A DNA stretch of 48,893 nucleotides from Saccoglossus kowalevskii (lineage: Eukaryota > Hemichordata > Enteropneusta > Harrimaniidae): positions 145,929-194,821 of the forward strand of contig NW_003123907.1 in NCBI RefSeq assembly GCF_000003605.2, written 5' to 3'. Each line of letters opens with the position of its first letter. The first letter of the stretch is position 1. A program made the translations under genes and the position numbers. Positions 45,401-48,893 of this stretch are shown piece by piece. The notes below the pieces were generated by a model, which was not told where the DNA came from, searched no databases, and saw only the letters and a program-made list of their open reading frames with translations.

Positions 45401-48400
45401 TACCAGGTGATATTCACAATAATGCAAATGCTTGTTCGCCAATCATGAACACACACGATTCTATTATTACATCCACCAAATGAGACTCACCGATAACTCT
45501 CTTTAATGAAATTAAACCATGGTATAAATGAAGCTTACATGTCAAAGGTCACGCACATTCATCACTGTTACTGAAGTGTAATCACTTTTACCGACTGATT
45601 GCAATATGTAGCCAAGTATGCGATACTACATACATACACAGGCTGATCACTATATTCTACAATTTATCGGCAGTGCCATCATGATATTAAACGTCGCAAG
45701 CCGCAAGTTGCTCAGCGTAGTTTTGTCACACGAAAGTATCGTATGGCGTACGTTTACATAGGCAAACAATGACGCGTTAGTGCATGGTAGTTGTTGTTTT
45801 TTTACTCAGACCCACGCCATTTTACCATTTTACGATTATGTTAAAAGTGAATCTCGCGAGGAACGTCTTAATATGGTATTTGGATTGGTGACCACATTTT
45901 ACATTTGTGAACGTGTTTTGAATAAGCAATATGTCAGACATGACTTCACCATTATGTCAATTAACTGCCAACGCTTTTATTGGTTTGTTTGTTAACGGTC
46001 CAAATTGTTAAAACAATGTGGTCATATGAAAACAAACAGAATAGTTGTAAATTATTTCACTAACATTACACCCTACTTGATATTTTGATGATTACCGGTA
46101 AATGACGTCACATCTGTTGAAGAAATGGCCCACACTGGCACATCATCGCGGCAAGTAATACGTGGCATATTTTCAAATAATCACCTATAACTTCGCATCG
46201 GGCATTATTTCAATTTAACCGTCATTAAAATTCGTCCGTTATATCTGTTTCAATTGTTTTTATGTAACCCCAAAGACAGTTTCATTGGACAACAAACACT
46301 ATTCTAGTTTAATAACTAGTCGACCATTACAATTATATATTTCTACTTGTTTCTTCGAAATGGATGAGTTGACATCAGGGCATATTGGTGAAGATTCATA
46401 CACGAGACATCGACTGATATTCTCACAATAAATCGTAAAATATTCTCTTTATATGGTCTTTTAATTTTTAATTTCCTATATTGCCAATATGGTATGTATA
46501 CGACACAGGTATTTCACAACATCGAAACAATCTTGCAACGTGAGAGCAACTATACATGAATTTAATATTTATGTCAAATTAACAACTATAGTGATTAGCT
46601 TGTTCTTAGTTAAAAGGAACAGTCTAAAGTACCATAAATGACATTGTAATAGAATTCGTGCGTTTAACATAGACTTCTGGCCAGTTTTTACCCTGGAAAT
46701 CAGCAAACGCGAATCGCTCGATACTGTGTGAGTATGTCTACACCACGAAACTCGCAATCGAACACTGCCTTCTCACTAACTGGGAATATTGAATTTAAGT
46801 TTCATGCCAAGGATCAATAAATCTATACCAGATGATCGTTATCATTGTGTTGTTCATTCCGACAGTTATTATTGATATACAATTAACTTAACCTACACCA
46901 ATATCGTCCATGTTTTCATTAATTTTCCTTCTAATCTACAAACTCCTTTTTCATTTAAATTTAGTCGATAAGCATGGAATAATTGTATACTTTTTTGTAT
47001 CGAAGCTTGCATTTATTAATGCATATCACGATCGCGGCGTGCCTTGTACAATGAGGTGCAAAAAGGGTTAGAAAATTAGTTTTGTAAGAAGATAAACGCA
47101 TGCGTTGTTTCCAATCAACGTTAATGTGAATTTCGGGGTATTGGATGCAGCCTATTTGGTGGGATTACAATGCGTGGTTTACGCTTACATGTCACTTGAT
47201 ATTAGAAGATTTCTCTCAGCCCTGTACTTAATCTAACATTAAACACCCCCTCGTTACACCATGTCCAAATGACACTTCATGAGACTGCATTACCTTCACA
47301 GATGACTGTACTCTGTCGAGCGCAACAAACTGGTATGCAGTGGAAAATTATTTATGCAAAGATGTTGTCATTAACTTTACTTTGAGACACGAGGGTTATT
47401 ATCGGTCGATTCATGTGGCAATCAACGGCTGATGCTTCAAGAGAATGGATCATTATTACGTTTTGCAAGCACGTCTCTCGCAATCCATTTCATCTATGCC
47501 GCTTATTGCGACTATTGACGTATGGGAGATGAGACTTGGTACTTTTGTATTGGTTTCATTAAATTCTTCTCATCACTGCAGGCTATTTGGAGCGATGAAA
47601 TGTAGCATAGAAAGCCACCCATACATGTTTGCAATATACGTCACAGCGTAAAGATGACGTCATATAAATTTTTAACATCGTCGTTGAATCCAAATTTTAA
47701 ATTCATGATGATTGCCGTAATTCGCGATCATAATCGTTATGATTGGCGCATCAATGTAGGTAATTTTTAGGCACACTCAGATTAATAGTAGTCAGATTGA
47801 TTTCTTTTAACGAAATTAACTTCAAGGATATCACTTTTACGACACATTATGTGAATGGTTAACGACCAGAAATTAACACTGTAATTAGTCATCGATTTCC
47901 GAAATTGTTTTTTTTCAAGGGATTTGTTCTGGGAAGTCTGATATGCATAAAGGAAAATAAAATCACTTTAAAATGCATTCGGAACGGCAATCTGCTTACA
48001 ATTCAGTGAGGTAGCCATCGTCTTGTGGGAGTACAGTAATCTTTGTGGTTATTTGAATTCAAGACGTCGGGAAGTTTGTTTTCTCGCCACAACGGGCACC
48101 ATTTCATCAATAGTCTACTCGTTCCCAGGCGTCCAATTCTCATGACACTAGCAATGCACTCTCACTCGTTCTCACATAGACACCCAGAGGTCCGTATCCG
48201 TCGGTGAATTGTTAGTTGTCGTGACTCGCGTCATTAGGTGAATACGTCATACATGGAGCATCCGGTAATTTTATTCGCGTTTCCATGACTATTTGCTGAG
48301 CTATATTTGACTTTATTGTCATATAAAACATTTTTTTCTCTATTTTGTGGTTCGTGAAGGAAGTCACACTGGGAACGCCGAATGACGCAATGGGGTCGGC

Positions 48401-48540
48401 ACCGTGACCCGTTGATCACGGAGCTCCATGTTGATGAAAATTTCAAAACAGATCTTACCCGTAAAACTTTACGCATTTCCGCCACCTGTACAGGATAGCT
48501 TCTTGACTGAGGAAGATAGTGTCTTTCCACAGCTCGTTTT
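42030..48540 (-). CDS. Unrecognised multi-exon gene, C-terminal part (disordered Ser/Thr/Pro/acidic tail)
   Basis: Five exons read leftward: 48540-48459, 47329-47294, 45305-45276, 44512-44309 and 42470-42030. The first needs one base completing a codon from an upstream exon outside the window; all later junctions are phase 0. The joined product is about 263 residues. A basic stretch (KRAVERHYLPQSRSYPVQVA) comes first, then Ser/Thr-rich linkers, SNPFSRGRNRDIIDENGEPS, TPTITLTSASPEPRIPVIHE, and an acidic tail with ENPYNQQEEDSQSATSDNAS and LEELGSSTSLNSEDIELANR. There is no membrane segment, signal peptide or known enzymatic motif, so it resembles a cytoplasmic tail or disordered region. The NPF could bind EH domains. 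I do not recognise the family. The first exon and the 36-base exon are the least certain parts. Confidence 0.7.
43481..43494. promoter_or_regulatory. RFX X-box-like site
   Basis: GTTACCATGACAAC fits the RFX consensus completely. It lies in the last intron of the - strand gene. Confidence 0.45.
44087..44100. promoter_or_regulatory. RFX X-box-like site
   Basis: GTAACCATGGCAAT fits the consensus except for the last base. It is 600 bases from the site at 43481 and in the same intron. Confidence 0.35.
44309..44512 (-). CDS. 204-base exon of the - strand gene
   Basis: The acceptor TTTTTCCTTCACAG and the donor GAA|GTAAGT are both strong. The exon has 68 codons, phase 0 at both ends, open throughout: DRESTGRNSWGISNPFSRGR, then NRDIIDENGEPSCIVASRHI, GGIKTPTITLTSASPEPRIP and VIHEAALE. 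A whole number of codons between two strong sites and a codon-like, CpG-containing sequence make this the best-supported exon of the gene. Confidence 0.82.
44513..45275. other. Intron of the - strand gene
   Basis: 763 bases, AT-rich; nothing else is recognised. Confidence 0.65.
45276..45305 (-). CDS. 30-base microexon of the - strand gene
   Basis: The acceptor CTCGTTTCTTTACAG is strong; the donor CGCAG|GTATTT is moderate. It encodes TTGHRTTDSQ in phase 0 at both ends, so it can be skipped in frame. The Ser/Thr-rich composition matches the neighbouring exons. Confidence 0.6.
45306..47293. other. Intron of the - strand gene
   Basis: 1,988 bases. It contains TACCGGTA (46093-46100) and, three bases further, TGACGTCA (46103-46110). 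A strong donor-like GTGAGT on the - strand near 45490 has no matching acceptor that keeps the frame. Confidence 0.55.
46103..46110. promoter_or_regulatory. Full CRE/ATF-type palindrome TGACGTCA
   Basis: An exact bZIP full site next to a TACCGGTA palindrome, in an intron of the - strand gene. Confidence 0.4.
47294..47329 (-). CDS. Candidate 36-base microexon of the - strand gene
   Basis: Acceptor ATTTTCCACTGCATACCAG; donor GTGAAG|GTAATG. It has 12 codons in phase 0 at both ends, reading FVALDRVQSSVK. It fits between the exon ending in RKVLR and the one starting TTGHR without breaking the frame. Splice sites are moderate, so it may be optional or spurious. Confidence 0.45.
47330..48458. other. 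Intron of the - strand gene
   Basis: 1,129 bases with a TGACGTCA at 47655-47662; nothing else is recognised. Confidence 0.5.
47655..47662. promoter_or_regulatory. Full CRE/ATF-type palindrome TGACGTCA
   Basis: An exact bZIP full site inside ATGACGTCATATAAA, so a TATA-like string follows directly. Confidence 0.4.
48459..48540 (-). CDS. 82-base exon of the - strand gene
   Basis: The acceptor ...TTTTCATATATATAG is weak in pyrimidines; the donor TTACGG|GTAAGA is good. The first base completes a codon from upstream, then 27 codons read KRAVERHYLPQSRSYPVQVA and EMRKVLR, ending in phase 0. The basic, Tyr/Pro-containing sequence looks like a juxtamembrane or linker region. Support comes from frame continuity with the next exons. 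Confidence 0.55.
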
Positions 48541-48893
48541 CTATATATATGAAAACACACATACGTGATAGTTAGATTTATATGTAATGTAGCGTAATCT
48601 ATCAGTCTTATCATCAAGATCAAAAAGCGTATCTTAAAACAAATCGCCGACATTAATGGGTATATTAAATATATATTTAAGGATCTTTAAGTTGGCAGAT
48701 GATCATACATGACGTAGGTATTGGTAATTATAAAATTACAGACGTATCTGTTATGTAAGTATCAGCTACGACAATCGAATGACAGTACATTACTTGAAGA
48801 CAGTACATTTTCTGTAAACATTGGATATGATAATTATCTTCCTTAATTTGTGTGCTGTTCAGATTGTAACTGTAATACACAAGTCAAGTGTGA
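48541..48893. other. Non-coding right edge, probably intron
   Basis: AT-rich, no exon recognised. Upstream exons of the - strand gene are expected to the right of the window. Confidence 0.5.

Noticed and set aside
45484..45540. Strong donor (TTATCG|GTGAGT) on the - strand
   Set aside because: No acceptor gives an exon that keeps the phase-0 frame between 47294 and 45305.
48234..48653. 139-codon - strand open frame taken as one gene
   Set aside because: Only the part 48540-48459 lies between splice sites and fits the downstream exons; the rest is intron read-through.

Overview
The window looks like nuclear DNA of an invertebrate metazoan. It is AT-rich, has long introns with GT-AG splice sites, contains old tandem and interspersed repeats, and has one 304-base assembly gap. 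I cannot name the species. Two genes can be supported, and they point towards each other.

The first is on the + strand. Three exons (6440-6555, 18565-18615, 20731-20894) join without phase conflict into the C-terminal half of SENP8 (NEDP1/DEN1), the cysteine protease that processes NEDD8 and removes it from proteins. The catalytic Asp (HYDS) and Cys (SYDCG) motifs are visible. The exon(s) with the catalytic His lie before the window, and the exon starting at 6440 carries the last base of the expected HW Trp codon. A fourth, optional 66-base exon (20222-20287) fits the same reading frame. If used, it would put 22 residues directly in front of the catalytic Cys block.

The second gene is on the - strand, read from right to left: exons 48540-48459, 47329-47294 (36 bases), 45305-45276 (30 bases), 44512-44309 and 42470-42030 (stop). 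Joined, they give about 263 residues of a Ser/Thr/Pro/acid-rich, probably disordered C-terminal region of a protein I do not recognise. All internal junctions are phase 0, so each small exon can be skipped without a frameshift.

Layout: 1-1160 is a 158-base tandem repeat followed by decayed repeat units. Copies of a 1.0-1.2 kb element with Helentron/HINE-like ends lie at 1645-2800 and 17456-18486. 2801-17455 is non-coding apart from the first SENP8 exon; it holds a tRNA-type SINE head, an inverted-repeat element near 8.0-8.8 kb, a six-member array of short hairpins (11348-11537) and an 80-base MITE flanked by TTAA (14751-14830). 20895-23100 is the SENP8 3' side. 23100-42029 is a convergent intergenic region with no supportable gene.

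The base composition changes sharply near 22.7-23.1 kb. The SENP8 side is strongly CpG-depleted, and everything to the right has near-normal CpG. This is the pattern expected of mosaic gene-body methylation. The CpG-normal half also carries several complete TGACGTCA palindromes and several RFX X-box-like sites, as if it were regulatory DNA of the - strand gene or a neighbour.
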